A stretch of 64,000 nucleotides of DNA, taken from assembly GCF_016917355.1 (NCBI RefSeq), contig NZ_CP070304.1, positions 3,844,001 through 3,908,000 on the forward strand. The letters are read 5' to 3'. The position numbers and the translations under genes were made by a program. The stretch comes from Glaciimonas sp. PAMC28666. GTDB lineage: Bacteria; Pseudomonadota; Gammaproteobacteria; Burkholderiales; Burkholderiaceae_D. Positions 27,526 through 36,298 of this stretch are shown here, one piece after another; positions within the stretch are counted from its first letter, which is position 1, and the number at the start of each line of letters is the position of its first letter. A model generated the notes under the pieces. That model was not told where the DNA came from, ran no database searches, and saw only the letters and a program-made list of their open reading frames with translations.

Positions 27526-28458
27526 ATGAAAACCCGAAAAGTCATTTTAACTTGCGCGATCACCGGTTCCATTCATACACCGACGATGTCGCCGTATTTG
27601 CCGCTAACGCCTGAACAGATTGCGCGTGAAGCGATTGCTGCGGCAAAGGCAGGGGCAGCCATCCTGCATCTGCACGCCCGCGATCCGGTCGACGGCCGGC
27701 CGTCGTTTGATCCCGCGGTGTTCAGACAATTTATTCCGCAGATCCATGCGGAATGCGATGCCGTCATCAACATTACTACCGGCGGATCGGTTGCCATGAC
27801 GCTGGAGCAGCGGACCGCGGCGGCACTCGATATCTCACCCGAAATGGCTTCCTGCAACATGGGTTCGATGAACTTTGGATTTTTCCCGATTGCGGACAAA
27901 ATCAAGGAATGGAAATATGAATGGGAACGCAAACATGTTGAGAGTTCGCGTGATGCCATTTTCCGCAATACCTTTGGCGATATCGAGCAACTGTTTCAGC
28001 GCGTGGCAGTTCCTTGTGGTACCCGATTTGAGTTTGAATGCTACGACGTCGGCCATCTGTATACCTTGAAACACTTCGTCGACAGAGGCTTCGTCAAGAA
28101 CCCGTTTATTCAATTCGTTCTGGGCATACTCGGCGGGATCGGGGCTGATGTGGAAAACCTGGTGTTCATGAAGAGCGTTGCCGACAAACTGTTTGGTGAT
28201 AGCTATCAATGGTCGGTACTCGGTGCCGGACGGCATCAAATGCCGCTGGCGACGCAGGCGGCAATGATGGGCGGAAACGTCAGAGTCGGACTGGAAGATT
28301 CGCTCCACCTCGGGAACGGCCGTATCGCCACCTCCAATGCGGAACAGGTCGAACAGATAAAAAATATGCTGGCCGGCTTGGGGATGGAGCTTGCTACCCC
28401 GGCCGAAGCACGCGCAATGCTGGACCTGAAGGGCAAGGATCGGCTGAACCTGATGTGA
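27526..28458 (+). CDS. beta-keto acid cleavage enzyme (BKACE, DUF849)
   Basis: TIM-barrel zinc enzyme of 310 residues. Signature start ILTCAITGSIHTPTMSPYLPLTPEQIA, zinc histidines in AAILHLHARDP, ITTGGS, and EFECYDVGHLY and LGAGRHQMPLA. Members condense a beta-keto acid with acetyl-CoA to release acetoacetate and a new CoA ester; 3-keto-5-aminohexanoate cleavage is only one case. CTGGAG precedes the start, 29 bp after the MFS gene. Its presence in a meta-cleavage operon suggests the pathway yields a beta-keto acid, or that the enzyme recruits a side product. Confidence 0.87.
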   Translation: MKTRKVILTCAITGSIHTPTMSPYLPLTPEQIAREAIAAAKAGAAILHLHARDPVDGRPSFDPAVFRQFIPQIHAECDAVINITTGGSVAMTLEQRTAAALDISPEMASCNMGSMNFGFFPIADKIKEWKYEWERKHVESSRDAIFRNTFGDIEQLFQRVAVPCGTRFEFECYDVGHLYTLKHFVDRGFVKNPFIQFVLGILGGIGADVENLVFMKSVADKLFGDSYQWSVLGAGRHQMPLATQAAMMGGNVRVGLEDSLHLGNGRIATSNAEQVEQIKNMLAGLGMELATPAEARAMLDLKGKDRLNLM

Positions 28459-28590
28459 TGCCGAGCAGCGTTGGGCGGCGTAACGATGATCCACTGACGG
28501 GGAAAAATGACAAAAAAAGTGATAGGAACCAACGCAACGATACCAAAAAAACCGGTAAGCGGCAGCATTGACAGCTAGCGCCGGACACGT

Positions 28591-28638
28591 CATGTGAATA
28601 AACATGTGAATGAGCATGTAAATAAGCATGGCATTAAA
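28591..28638 (+). repeat. four imperfect 12-bp repeats upstream of porin gene
   Basis: CATGTGAATAAA, CATGTGAATGAG, CATGTAAATAAG and CATGGCATTAAA follow each other without gaps, ending 24 bp before the porin start. Each begins with CATG, one helical turn plus apart, which could be an array of regulator sites. Not otherwise identified. Confidence 0.6.
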
Positions 28639-28662
28639 AAATCATAATAACGGAGATGAAAC

Positions 28663-29712
28663 ATGAACACCAAACTGACCGCGCTCGCCTTATCGATCGC
28701 AGCGCTTTCCGCGCAGACCCCCGCCCGGGCCCAAAGTGCAGTCACACTTTATGGGATGGTAGATGGCAGCGTTAATTACACGACCAACATGAATGCTGCA
28801 GGCGGTTCTGTGGCCGCGGTGAATTCCGGAAGTTTCTTGCCATCAAGCTGGGGGATTAAGGGTAGTGAGGATCTGGGTGGCGGGAATGCTGCATTTTTCA
28901 AACTGGAAAACAGCTTTAGCCTGGACACTGGCGCTACAGCGACACCTACATCATTTTTTAATCGGTTTGCGTATGTGGGACTGAGCAACGACTGGGGCAC
29001 TGTGACGATTGGTCGTTTGGGCGGTGTGCAATATGATTACACCGTATTAGGTACCTATGACCTGCTATATGGTGCCACGTATGGTATCTATTCGCTGAAT
29101 GCCGATCCGATCCAGATTTTCAAGATCAATAATTCGATCAAATATGTTTCTCCCAGTTTTGCCGGTGTGTCAGGCACTGTGATGTATTCGTTCGGGCAAG
29201 AGCAGGCTGGCAACAACAGTGCCGGACGTTACGAAGCCGCGGCCCTCGAATACGTCGCAAACACAAGTTTTCGGACCCGCGTAGTTTACGAAAAAACCAA
29301 TGGCTCTGTCGCCGTGACGGATCAGTCGTCGCTGACCGATACCCGACTGAGCGTAGCCGCACGTTACGACCAGGGGCCGTTCCAGCTGTATGCCGATTAT
29401 GTAAAAGTTGGCGGCGACCTGCACATTTCTCCTGCTGGCAATATATATTTAGGAAGCATCGGTTACAAGATTTCTCCGGCGATCCGCATTGTGGCCCAGG
29501 CAGGGCAATACAATTTCGCTCTGGGCGGTAAAACCCGACTTGCCGGACTTTTTGCGTCTTATAACCTCTCCAAACAAACCACGCTGTATTCCTTTGCCAC
29601 GCGCATTCTCAATGGTGCGACCAGCAACTTTGGCGCGGCCTTCACTTCGACTATGGCGGTACCTGGGCAAGGACAAACGGCGCTTGGCGTGGGCATGCTT
29701 AAAATGTTTTAA
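28663..29712 (+). CDS. outer-membrane porin, Gram-negative trimeric type
   Basis: Protein of 349 residues with a Sec signal (LTALALSIAALSAQTPARAQ) and the betaproteobacterial porin pattern: VTLYGMVDGSVNYTTN, SSWGIKGSEDLGGGNAAFFKLENSFSLDTG, FNRFAYVGLSNDWGTVTIGR, and a C-terminal phenylalanine (MLKMF) for beta-barrel assembly. CGGAG precedes the start. It sits inside the first aromatic operon and probably admits its substrate across the outer membrane. Confidence 0.93.
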   Translation: MNTKLTALALSIAALSAQTPARAQSAVTLYGMVDGSVNYTTNMNAAGGSVAAVNSGSFLPSSWGIKGSEDLGGGNAAFFKLENSFSLDTGATATPTSFFNRFAYVGLSNDWGTVTIGRLGGVQYDYTVLGTYDLLYGATYGIYSLNADPIQIFKINNSIKYVSPSFAGVSGTVMYSFGQEQAGNNSAGRYEAAALEYVANTSFRTRVVYEKTNGSVAVTDQSSLTDTRLSVAARYDQGPFQLYADYVKVGGDLHISPAGNIYLGSIGYKISPAIRIVAQAGQYNFALGGKTRLAGLFASYNLSKQTTLYSFATRILNGATSNFGAAFTSTMAVPGQGQTALGVGMLKMF

Positions 29713-29731
29713 GCGCAGTTCCCGGCAGAGT

Positions 29732-29767
29732 ACCAACCCACGAATCGGTAATGTTTCGTGGGTTGGT
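29732..29767 (+). terminator. hairpin after porin gene
   Basis: ACCAACCCACGAA pairs with TTCGTGGGTTGGT around a 10-nt loop, 19 bp after the porin stop. No T-run follows, so it may attenuate readthrough to the Rieske gene or protect the mRNA end. Confidence 0.6.
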
Positions 29768-29827
29768 GCGAGGCGGTTATCGACGGTCAGCACCGTCCCT
29801 GATTCTATTATTGGCATGGAGCAATGT

Positions 29828-30880
29828 ATGACTTACCTACAAAATACCTGGTATGCAGCAGCCTGGGACCACGAGGTGACCGGCAAGTTTCTGGCCCGTA
29901 CCCTGCTCGATCAACCTGTGATGTTTTATCGCGATGTATTTGGCAAAGCAGTCGCGTTGGCGGACCGTTGCGCGCATCGATTCGCGCCGCTATCGGGCGG
30001 CAAACTGGTCGATGGCGTGGTCGAATGCCCCTATCACGGTTTACGTTACGGTTCGGACGGCATCTGTGTGCATAACCCGCATGGCAACATCCCCAAAGCA
30101 GCGAAAGTAACTGCGTACCCGCTGCTGGAACGATACGGCATGATCTGGATCTGGATGGGACCTGCTGAAGACGCCGATCCGGCGCTGTTGGCAGACTTTA
30201 GCGCTCTGGCCGATGAGAGGCGCGATTATGTCAGCGGTTATTTGCGTCTGAATTGCCACTACGAACTGGCCACCGACAACTTGCTCGATCTCAGTCACGT
30301 GCAGTATTTGCATCCGTTAATTGGAAATTCCGACTCCAGCGATCGCAATGTTTTTGCACTCAAGGTCGACGGAAATACCATCTGGGCTTACAACACCATG
30401 CCGGGGGAACCGCTGACCAAAATGTGGAAAATGTTATGGGATGGCCCGGCCGACACGCTGGTTGATCGCCGCGGACATATGCGCTGGGATCCTCCGTCGA
30501 ACATGCTACTGGATATTGGCGTGACAGCCTGTGGGCAACCGAAAGATGAAGGTATCTCGATTGCATTCGGACATATCCTCACGCCTGAAAGTGCTCACTC
30601 GACGCATTATTTCTGGATGGCTGGCCGCGATTGCAAGCGCAACGACGCGGCACTGAGCGAAAAACTGCGAATTGGTTTCGATGCGACATTTCGCAACGAA
30701 GATGACCCGATGATCATGGCCTGTCAGTCACGCATGGGCGGGGTCTCCGATTTGATGTCGCTTAAGCCGATACTGCTCGTCACCGACGCCGCAGCGGTAC
30801 GTGCGCGGCGGGTTCTGGCCGGATTGATAGAGAAGGAAAAGGCTGTCGACCCTGTAGTCGGCTTCCCTGGTGCAGGTTGA
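29828..30880 (+). CDS. Rieske aromatic oxygenase, VanA/O-demethylase-like
   Basis: Oxygenase component of 350 residues. The N-terminal Rieske domain has CAHRFAPLSGG ... CPYHGLRYG (C-x-H-x15-17-C-x2-H, residues ~48-70). The catalytic domain has the mononuclear iron site in ATDNLLDLSHVQYLH. Such single-component-type oxygenases demethylate aryl ethers (vanillate) or hydroxylate rings and need a separate reductase. GGAG at 29818 supports the ATG at 29828; no signal peptide. No VanB-like reductase is visible in the window. The right-edge gene at 63703 is about 90% identical over the visible part. Confidence 0.88.
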   Translation: MTYLQNTWYAAAWDHEVTGKFLARTLLDQPVMFYRDVFGKAVALADRCAHRFAPLSGGKLVDGVVECPYHGLRYGSDGICVHNPHGNIPKAAKVTAYPLLERYGMIWIWMGPAEDADPALLADFSALADERRDYVSGYLRLNCHYELATDNLLDLSHVQYLHPLIGNSDSSDRNVFALKVDGNTIWAYNTMPGEPLTKMWKMLWDGPADTLVDRRGHMRWDPPSNMLLDIGVTACGQPKDEGISIAFGHILTPESAHSTHYFWMAGRDCKRNDAALSEKLRIGFDATFRNEDDPMIMACQSRMGGVSDLMSLKPILLVTDAAAVRARRVLAGLIEKEKAVDPVVGFPGAG

Positions 30881-31374
30881 GCAAAAAAGGATATTTATCT
30901 AAAGGCAGAAGAGCAGAGGAGGAGTATTCAATTTCTAATTTGTTGTTCGCGCCTCCGGTCCAGCACGCAGGTAGTTCACCCTTAATAACTACCTGCCTGC
31001 CTTAAAGGTCAGGGCGGTCACCGCTGTAATCCGTCAGATCGCATCGCCGTTTCCTGGTGGCATCAATGCGTCGCTCGCTGTGTGCTCATCTTTTGTGGCG
31101 CCACGGCGCACATCTTATTGCTCTTGTATTCCTCCTGTATTCCTCATCTTCCATGCACCAGCCGCGCGCTATCCGGCTGGTCGCAGCCGATTTATACCAA
31201 CAGTGTACTTTTCTTCTAGATGACTAATTAAGGCCATGCGATACCTGCAGGTGATCAGACCCTGGCTTCGGCAAGAAGTCGCCCGATACCGATACGTTTT
31301 TGCTTTTGTGCAGTAACAAAAAAAGCTTCGTGCTGTACATAGGTGCCCGGTTTATCAACGTTTCGCGGCCTAAC
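30881..31374. other. intergenic leader region before shared promoter
   Basis: About 500 bp without a convincing gene between the Rieske gene and the promoter box at 31375. It is T/C-rich on the plus strand around 31100-31150. No transposon end or RNA gene was recognised. Confidence 0.4.
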
Positions 31375-31440
31375 GATTACCTATAGGTATCGCCTGGGCT
31401 AATTTGTGTTCTTACGACATCGTTGTGGTCTTGGTATATT
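31375..31440 (+). promoter_or_regulatory. shared LysR-type promoter, site A (AceE-like gene)
   Basis: Box GATTACCTATAGGTATC (positions 1-17, T-N11-A geometry), TAATTTG and TTCTTAC near positions 27-41, CTTGG before -10 TATATT at 61-66. The TTAC-based -35 and -10 are 17 bp apart and TGN gives an extended -10. The box centre lies about 64 bp before the predicted start of transcription, where LysR regulators bind. Confidence 0.75.
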
Positions 31441-31545
31441 TCATTACAATCGAAGGATGCAACGCGCTGAGAGGTAGCAGAGCGCACTATGCGCACGTAC
31501 CAGCCTCGACTCCACGGCCCCAGGTCAATGAACCGGAAAGAACGT

Positions 31546-34254
31546 ATGGAAATGTCAACTGTAGATAATTTGAAAAAACCAATAGATTCGGATGCAGACA
31601 AGGACGCAGATACGGATGCGCTGGAAACCGAAGAGTGGGTCGCGGCCCTGCACAGCATCATCGCCGTCGCTGGCCCTGAACGTGCGCGCTATCTGCTGTC
31701 ACGCCTGAGCATCGCGGCCCAGACGGCTGGCATCAAATGGCGCGATGCACGCAATACACCTTACACCAACACCATTCGAGTGGAAGATGAACCGCCGTTT
31801 CCGGGTGGCTCCGATGCGCTTGCTACCGAGCAGCACCTTGGCAGCCTGATCCGCTGGAATGCGCTGGCAATGGTGGTGCGGGCCAACCGCGCATACGGTG
31901 AACTCGGTGGACATATCGCCAGTTACGCGTCTGCCGCCGATCTGTTCGAAGTGGGCTTCAATCATTTCTTCCGGGCACGTACGGAAGCGTTTGGTGGTGA
32001 TCTGGTGTATTTTCAGGCGCATTCTGCACCGGGGATTTATGCACGTGCTTTTCTCGAAGGCACGCTGACGGAAAATGAATTGTCGTTCTATCGGCAGGAA
32101 ATTGAAGGCAAGAAACAAGGCACGCAAGGTTTGTCGTCTTACCCGCATCCGTGGCTGATGGAGAATTTCTGGCAGTTTCCGACAGGTTCCATGGGACTCG
32201 GTCCGATCAGCGCGATTTATCATGCGCGGTTTATGCGTTACATGGAAAATCGCGGACTGCTGGTACCGCAGGATCGCAAGGTTTGGGGCGTCTTCGGCGA
32301 TGGCGAGATGGATGAACCGGAGTCATTGGCTGCACTCAGTCTGGCCTCGCGTGAGACGCTCGATAATCTGGTGTTTGTGGTCAATTGTAATTTGCAGCGG
32401 CTCGACGGCCCGGTGCGCGGAAACGGTTCGATCGTCGATGAACTGGAGACTCTGTTTGCCGGAGCTGGCTGGAACGTGATCAAATTGCTGTGGGGCTCGG
32501 ACTGGGACCCACTGTTCGCCCGTGATAAATCCGGGGAGCTGGTCAGTGCGCTCAACGATACCGTAGACGGTCAGTTGCAGACCTTTGCCGCTAACGACGG
32601 CGCATTCAATCGCACCCATTTCTTTGGACAGAATCCGGCGCTGCAAGCGATTGGTGCCACTTTGACCGACGATGAGATTGACCGTTTGCGACGCGGTGGC
32701 CATGACATGAAAAAAATCCATGCGGCGTATCAGTCAGCGGCCAACCATCGCGGTCAGCCCACCGTGATTCTGGCGCAAACCAAAAAAGGCTTTGGCATGG
32801 GAACGGCTGGGCAGGGCAAGATGACGACTCACCAGCAGAAGAAACTGGATAGCAGCGATCTGATCGCGTTCCGCGACCGCTTCCGCTTACCTATTTCGGA
32901 TGCTGACTGTGAAGCGCTGGCGTTTTATAAGCCCGCCGATAACAGCCCGGAAATGCGCCATTTTCTGGAACGCCGCGCAGCGTTGGGCGGTTTTATGCCG
33001 CGCAGGAACAAGATACAGACCGCTTTGGTGGTCCCGGAAATAACCAGCTATGCAACTTTCGCACTTGAAGCCGACCACAAGGAAATGTCGACCACGATGG
33101 CGCTGGTGCGGATGCTGGGCGGATTGCTGAAGGATACCGGTATCGGTCGACACATCGTGCCGATAGTCGCCGATGAAGCACGGACGTTCGGCATGGCCAA
33201 TCTGTTTCGCCAGGTCGGTATCTACTCGGCGCAGGGTCAATTATATGAACCGGAAGATATCGGCTCTATCTTGTCTTATCGTGAAGCGAAGGACGGACAG
33301 ATACTGGAAGAAGGGATTAGCGAAGCGGGCGCGATTTCGTCATGGACTGCCGCCGCGACCAGCTATTCGGTGCATGGTTTGCCAATGCTGCCGTTCTATA
33401 TTTATTACTCGATGTTCGGGTTCCAGCGCATTGGTGATCTGATCTGGGCTGCAGCCGACCAGCGTGCGCGTGGATTTTTGATTGGCGCGACCTCAGGACG
33501 CACCACGTTGGCTGGCGAAGGCTTACAACATCAGGATGGATCCAGCCATCTGATAGCCTCAACGGTGCCGAATTGCATCTCTTATGATCCTGCCTATGCC
33601 TACGAACTGGCGGTGATCGTACAGGACGGCATGCACCGCATGCTCACGCTCAACGATGATGTGTTTTATTACATCACCGCGACCAATGAGAATGAAGCGC
33701 AACCCAGCATGCCGCAAGGTGCCGAAGAAGGAATCAGGCGTGGGATTTATTGCCTGCAGCAGCAAGAAGCGCCTGACGTGCGTTTGTTGGCGGCCGGGCC
33801 AATACTGAAAGAAGCCATCGGCGCTGGCGTTTTGCTCAGGGAAAAATTCGGCATCAATGCTGAAGTATGGAGCGTCACCAGCTACACCGAACTGGCACGC
33901 GACGGCATCGCAGCAGAACGCAATCGGCGTCTCTCGAATGGCTCCGCTCAAGCTTACGTTACCCAGCAGCTTGGGCGCAGCGCTGCGCCGGTCATCGCTA
34001 CCAGCGATTACGTACGCAGCATTCCCGAGAGCATACGCGCCTGCGTTCCCGCCGATTACATCACGCTAGGCACCGATGGCTTCGGACGCAGCGACACCCG
34101 CGCGAACTTACGCGATTTCTTTGAAGTTGATGCGAAATGGATAGCCTTTGCAGCATTACGTGCATTGCCTATGGGGGAGGAAGTAGGAAAATTGGCGCAA
34201 TTTGCAGAGTTGCTAGGGCTTGATCTGAGCAAACCGTTGTCAAGTACGGTCTAA
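31546..34254 (+). CDS. pyruvate dehydrogenase E1-type decarboxylase, homodimeric (AceE-like)
   Basis: TPP-dependent 2-oxoacid dehydrogenase E1 of about 902 residues, the usual AceE length. TPP/Mg motif VFGDGEMDEPESLAAL...VNCNLQRLDGPVRGNG; other landmarks PGIYARAFLEG, KKGFGMGTAGQGKMTTHQQKK, VADEARTFGMANLFRQVGIY and GATSGRTTLAGEGLQHQDGSSHL. Starts at 31528 and 31552 are alternatives; GGAAAG at 31534 supports 31546. E2 and E3 genes are absent here, so it is an orphan that must borrow the central complex or act alone. It lies behind the shared promoter at 31375. It may handle pyruvate or 2-oxobutyrate from meta-cleavage, as proposed for MdeB-type paralogues. Confidence 0.9.
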   Translation: MEMSTVDNLKKPIDSDADKDADTDALETEEWVAALHSIIAVAGPERARYLLSRLSIAAQTAGIKWRDARNTPYTNTIRVEDEPPFPGGSDALATEQHLGSLIRWNALAMVVRANRAYGELGGHIASYASAADLFEVGFNHFFRARTEAFGGDLVYFQAHSAPGIYARAFLEGTLTENELSFYRQEIEGKKQGTQGLSSYPHPWLMENFWQFPTGSMGLGPISAIYHARFMRYMENRGLLVPQDRKVWGVFGDGEMDEPESLAALSLASRETLDNLVFVVNCNLQRLDGPVRGNGSIVDELETLFAGAGWNVIKLLWGSDWDPLFARDKSGELVSALNDTVDGQLQTFAANDGAFNRTHFFGQNPALQAIGATLTDDEIDRLRRGGHDMKKIHAAYQSAANHRGQPTVILAQTKKGFGMGTAGQGKMTTHQQKKLDSSDLIAFRDRFRLPISDADCEALAFYKPADNSPEMRHFLERRAALGGFMPRRNKIQTALVVPEITSYATFALEADHKEMSTTMALVRMLGGLLKDTGIGRHIVPIVADEARTFGMANLFRQVGIYSAQGQLYEPEDIGSILSYREAKDGQILEEGISEAGAISSWTAAATSYSVHGLPMLPFYIYYSMFGFQRIGDLIWAAADQRARGFLIGATSGRTTLAGEGLQHQDGSSHLIASTVPNCISYDPAYAYELAVIVQDGMHRMLTLNDDVFYYITATNENEAQPSMPQGAEEGIRRGIYCLQQQEAPDVRLLAAGPILKEAIGAGVLLREKFGINAEVWSVTSYTELARDGIAAERNRRLSNGSAQAYVTQQLGRSAAPVIATSDYVRSIPESIRACVPADYITLGTDGFGRSDTRANLRDFFEVDAKWIAFAALRALPMGEEVGKLAQFAELLGLDLSKPLSSTV

Positions 34255-34412
34255 GGTAACTTCGCCATTCGTCGCTTTGCTTCCATCATAAGAAGCTACA
34301 TTTCAAGGACCGATGCGACAGATCACTGCCGCAAGGAAAACGATGCAATAGGGCAAACGTGGGAAGTGTCGAGGAATAAATTCTTCGGCGCTTCCGGATC
34401 AGCATCAAGCGA

Positions 34413-34736
34413 TCATTCTGCGTAAATAGGATTCAGCGCCACGTAGGCCACTACTTTATGGTCAAGCATGGCTGTGGTGCGACTCAGGTCGAACGAGGAC
34501 ACACTCGAAGAACCATCAAAATTCCAAGCGAACGATTTATCACCCACTACAAACTTCACCGTCTCGCCGCCAGTGACATTGACGTATTTTGTGTCAGGTT
34601 TAATCACGATGATGTGGGTAGCAGCCGAGTCCGCTACCGGATCACCCAGAAGAGCGAGCTTGGTCAGACTGCCGGCAAAGGCAGAAGCACTAACGGCTAA
34701 TAAGGCTACAACAGCGATCAGTTGTTTGGTGTTCAG
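34413..34736 (-). CDS. CzcE-like periplasmic protein with apparent CTG start
   Basis: Paralogue of the protein at 6130. The frame runs 107 residues from a CTG at 34736-34734: LNTKQLIAVVALLAVSASAFA (signal peptide) followed by LALLGDPVADSAATH, KYVNVTGGETVKFVVGDKSFAWNFDG and DHKVVAYVALNPIYAE. The aligned residue is ATG in the first copy, and AGAAAGAA lies 6-13 bp upstream here. There is no in-frame ATG that would keep the signal peptide, so either CTG is used or the start has been lost. If lost, the gene is silent. Confidence 0.65.
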   Translation of the reverse strand: MNTKQLIAVVALLAVSASAFAGSLTKLALLGDPVADSAATHIIVIKPDTKYVNVTGGETVKFVVGDKSFAWNFDGSSSVSSFDLSRTTAMLDHKVVAYVALNPIYAE

Positions 34737-34998
34737 TTTTTTTCTTTCTGGTGGGGTACTGAATTGTTACCGAGGTAGGAGGAGCTACTCAATGAAGCTA
34801 TTTTAATACTTGCCTAGGCAATGATAAATACTTAATAAAACAATGCACTATTGCACTAGGACCACCGTTGCAGCCATAGCAAATGCGTTTGCGAATGCCA
34901 CCGGCAAACGCTTGCGCGACCTACCACTAACGGCAGCGCGGGTAAAAGAAATACTGGTCCAAGCGTGATGCAAGAGGATCGCTAACCTTGATGGATAG

Positions 34999-35904
34999 TT
35001 AAACGACATCCTTGTCACCCAATGTCTCTGCGACCAGCTTGCGAAACCATTGGTGTACAGGATCGTCGTGGAAACGGGCGTGCCAGAACTGTTTGACGGT
35101 CAAATCCGGCAAGTGGACCGGAAGTTCGAATACTTCAATATCCGCCAGACGAGAAAATAATTCGGCAAGCTCGCTCGGGACACAGGCAATAAAATCAGAA
35201 GTGGCGACCACACTAGGCACGCTAAGCAGATACGGCACTTCAATCGCAATCATCAGTCGAGCACCTAGCAGGCGCAATTCTTCGGCTAGCAATTGATTGG
35301 TCAGCGCCAGCGTTCCTGCCAACACATGTTTGCTGTTTATGAACCGCTCTAAGGTGATGGCCGGTTTTTTATTTTTTCGTTGACGGATGATTCCCACCAG
35401 AGAACGCCGCAATAGCGCTTGCTGATAAAGGTTTTCGCCCATTTTGCCCAAGTAGCCAATCGCCAGGTCGATCGCGCCGTCCTGTAATACCGAAGCCAGT
35501 TCCAATGACTGTACCTGGATAGGCTTTAAGGTGGCGTGCGGGGCATATTGCTGCAAGGCGCCGAGCAGGCGTGGCAACAACACCATCATGCCCATGTCGC
35601 TCATGCAAACCGAGAAGGTTCTGGTGGTGGTCAGCGGATCAAAGGTCCTGGCGTCCCAGATATCCTGCTGGATCAGCGCCAACGCACGTATCGCACCCAT
35701 CGCCACGCGTTCGCCGGTTGGCGTTGGTGCCATGACCGCCCCAGCCCTTACAAACAGGTCATCCTGAAAAATCACACGTAGTCGTCCCAGTGCATGGCTG
35801 ACCGCCGGCTGAGTCAAGCCCAGACGCCGGGCTGCGCGCGAGACCGATTTTTCTTCGAACAAGGCTTGTACGACGTACAAAAAATTCAGATCTGGAACGT
35901 TCAT
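34999..35904 (-). CDS. LysR-family regulator, NodD/NahR-like branch
   Basis: Regulator of 301 residues. N-terminal LNFLYVVQALFEEKSVSRAARRLGLTQPAVSHALGRLRVIFQDDLFVRAG is typical of the NahR/NodD/LinR branch, with effector domain after residue ~95 (FSVCMSDMGMMVLLPRLLGALQ). It is divergent from the MFS gene at 36299 and overlaps the first of a cluster of TTCAT/ATGAA repeats, suggesting autoregulation and control of the MFS-porin-hydrolase genes. It is also a candidate for the shared promoter regulon. Confidence 0.9.
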   Translation of the reverse strand: MNVPDLNFLYVVQALFEEKSVSRAARRLGLTQPAVSHALGRLRVIFQDDLFVRAGAVMAPTPTGERVAMGAIRALALIQQDIWDARTFDPLTTTRTFSVCMSDMGMMVLLPRLLGALQQYAPHATLKPIQVQSLELASVLQDGAIDLAIGYLGKMGENLYQQALLRRSLVGIIRQRKNKKPAITLERFINSKHVLAGTLALTNQLLAEELRLLGARLMIAIEVPYLLSVPSVVATSDFIACVPSELAELFSRLADIEVFELPVHLPDLTVKQFWHARFHDDPVHQWFRKLVAETLGDKDVV

Positions 35905-36057
35905 TTATGAACAACATTCATTATCGAAATGAAATTGATTATATATACCTATGGGCGAGGAAGGGTTACCATTTTTTGGAGCCTTGCCTGAAAATACGAT
36001 CAAGCCCATCGCTACCAATTATGCATCTAATTCATAATAAATATGAAATTCATTGAA
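35900..36057. promoter_or_regulatory. cluster of TTCAT/ATGAA inverted repeats between LysR and MFS genes
   Basis: TTCAT-N2-ATGAA at 35900-35911, TTCATT-N5-AATGAA at 35917-35933, TTCAT-N7-ATGAA at 36031-36047, and another TTCAT with TGAA at 36049-36057. The first overlaps the LysR start codon. The same arms occur at 7533-7553 beside another LysR gene. These are candidate operators in a 394-bp AT-rich gap with no gene. Confidence 0.55.
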
Positions 36058-36298
36058 TAGACTTATAGGTAACAGCAGCCTATTCTGCATAAAATCGCAT
36101 TCTATAAAAACAATTTCAGGAGATGGCAGTGTTCAACGGCGCGGGAATTATCCGAGGTGGCGGTGCTTTTCATGTGTGGTTTTGTTTGCTGCAAAATATC
36201 TTTCTGGCGATAGTTGGTCAGCGCGCTCTGGACGCTCTTGTTCTGATTAAAGTCAAACCTGTAATACACGGATATAGCTGCAATCCAAGCGCTCGCTC

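Noticed and set aside
36064-36108. TTATAGGTAAC half-site upstream of the MFS gene at 36299
   Set aside because: Right arm only, and the -10 candidate is at the wrong distance, so not counted as a member of the shared promoter set.
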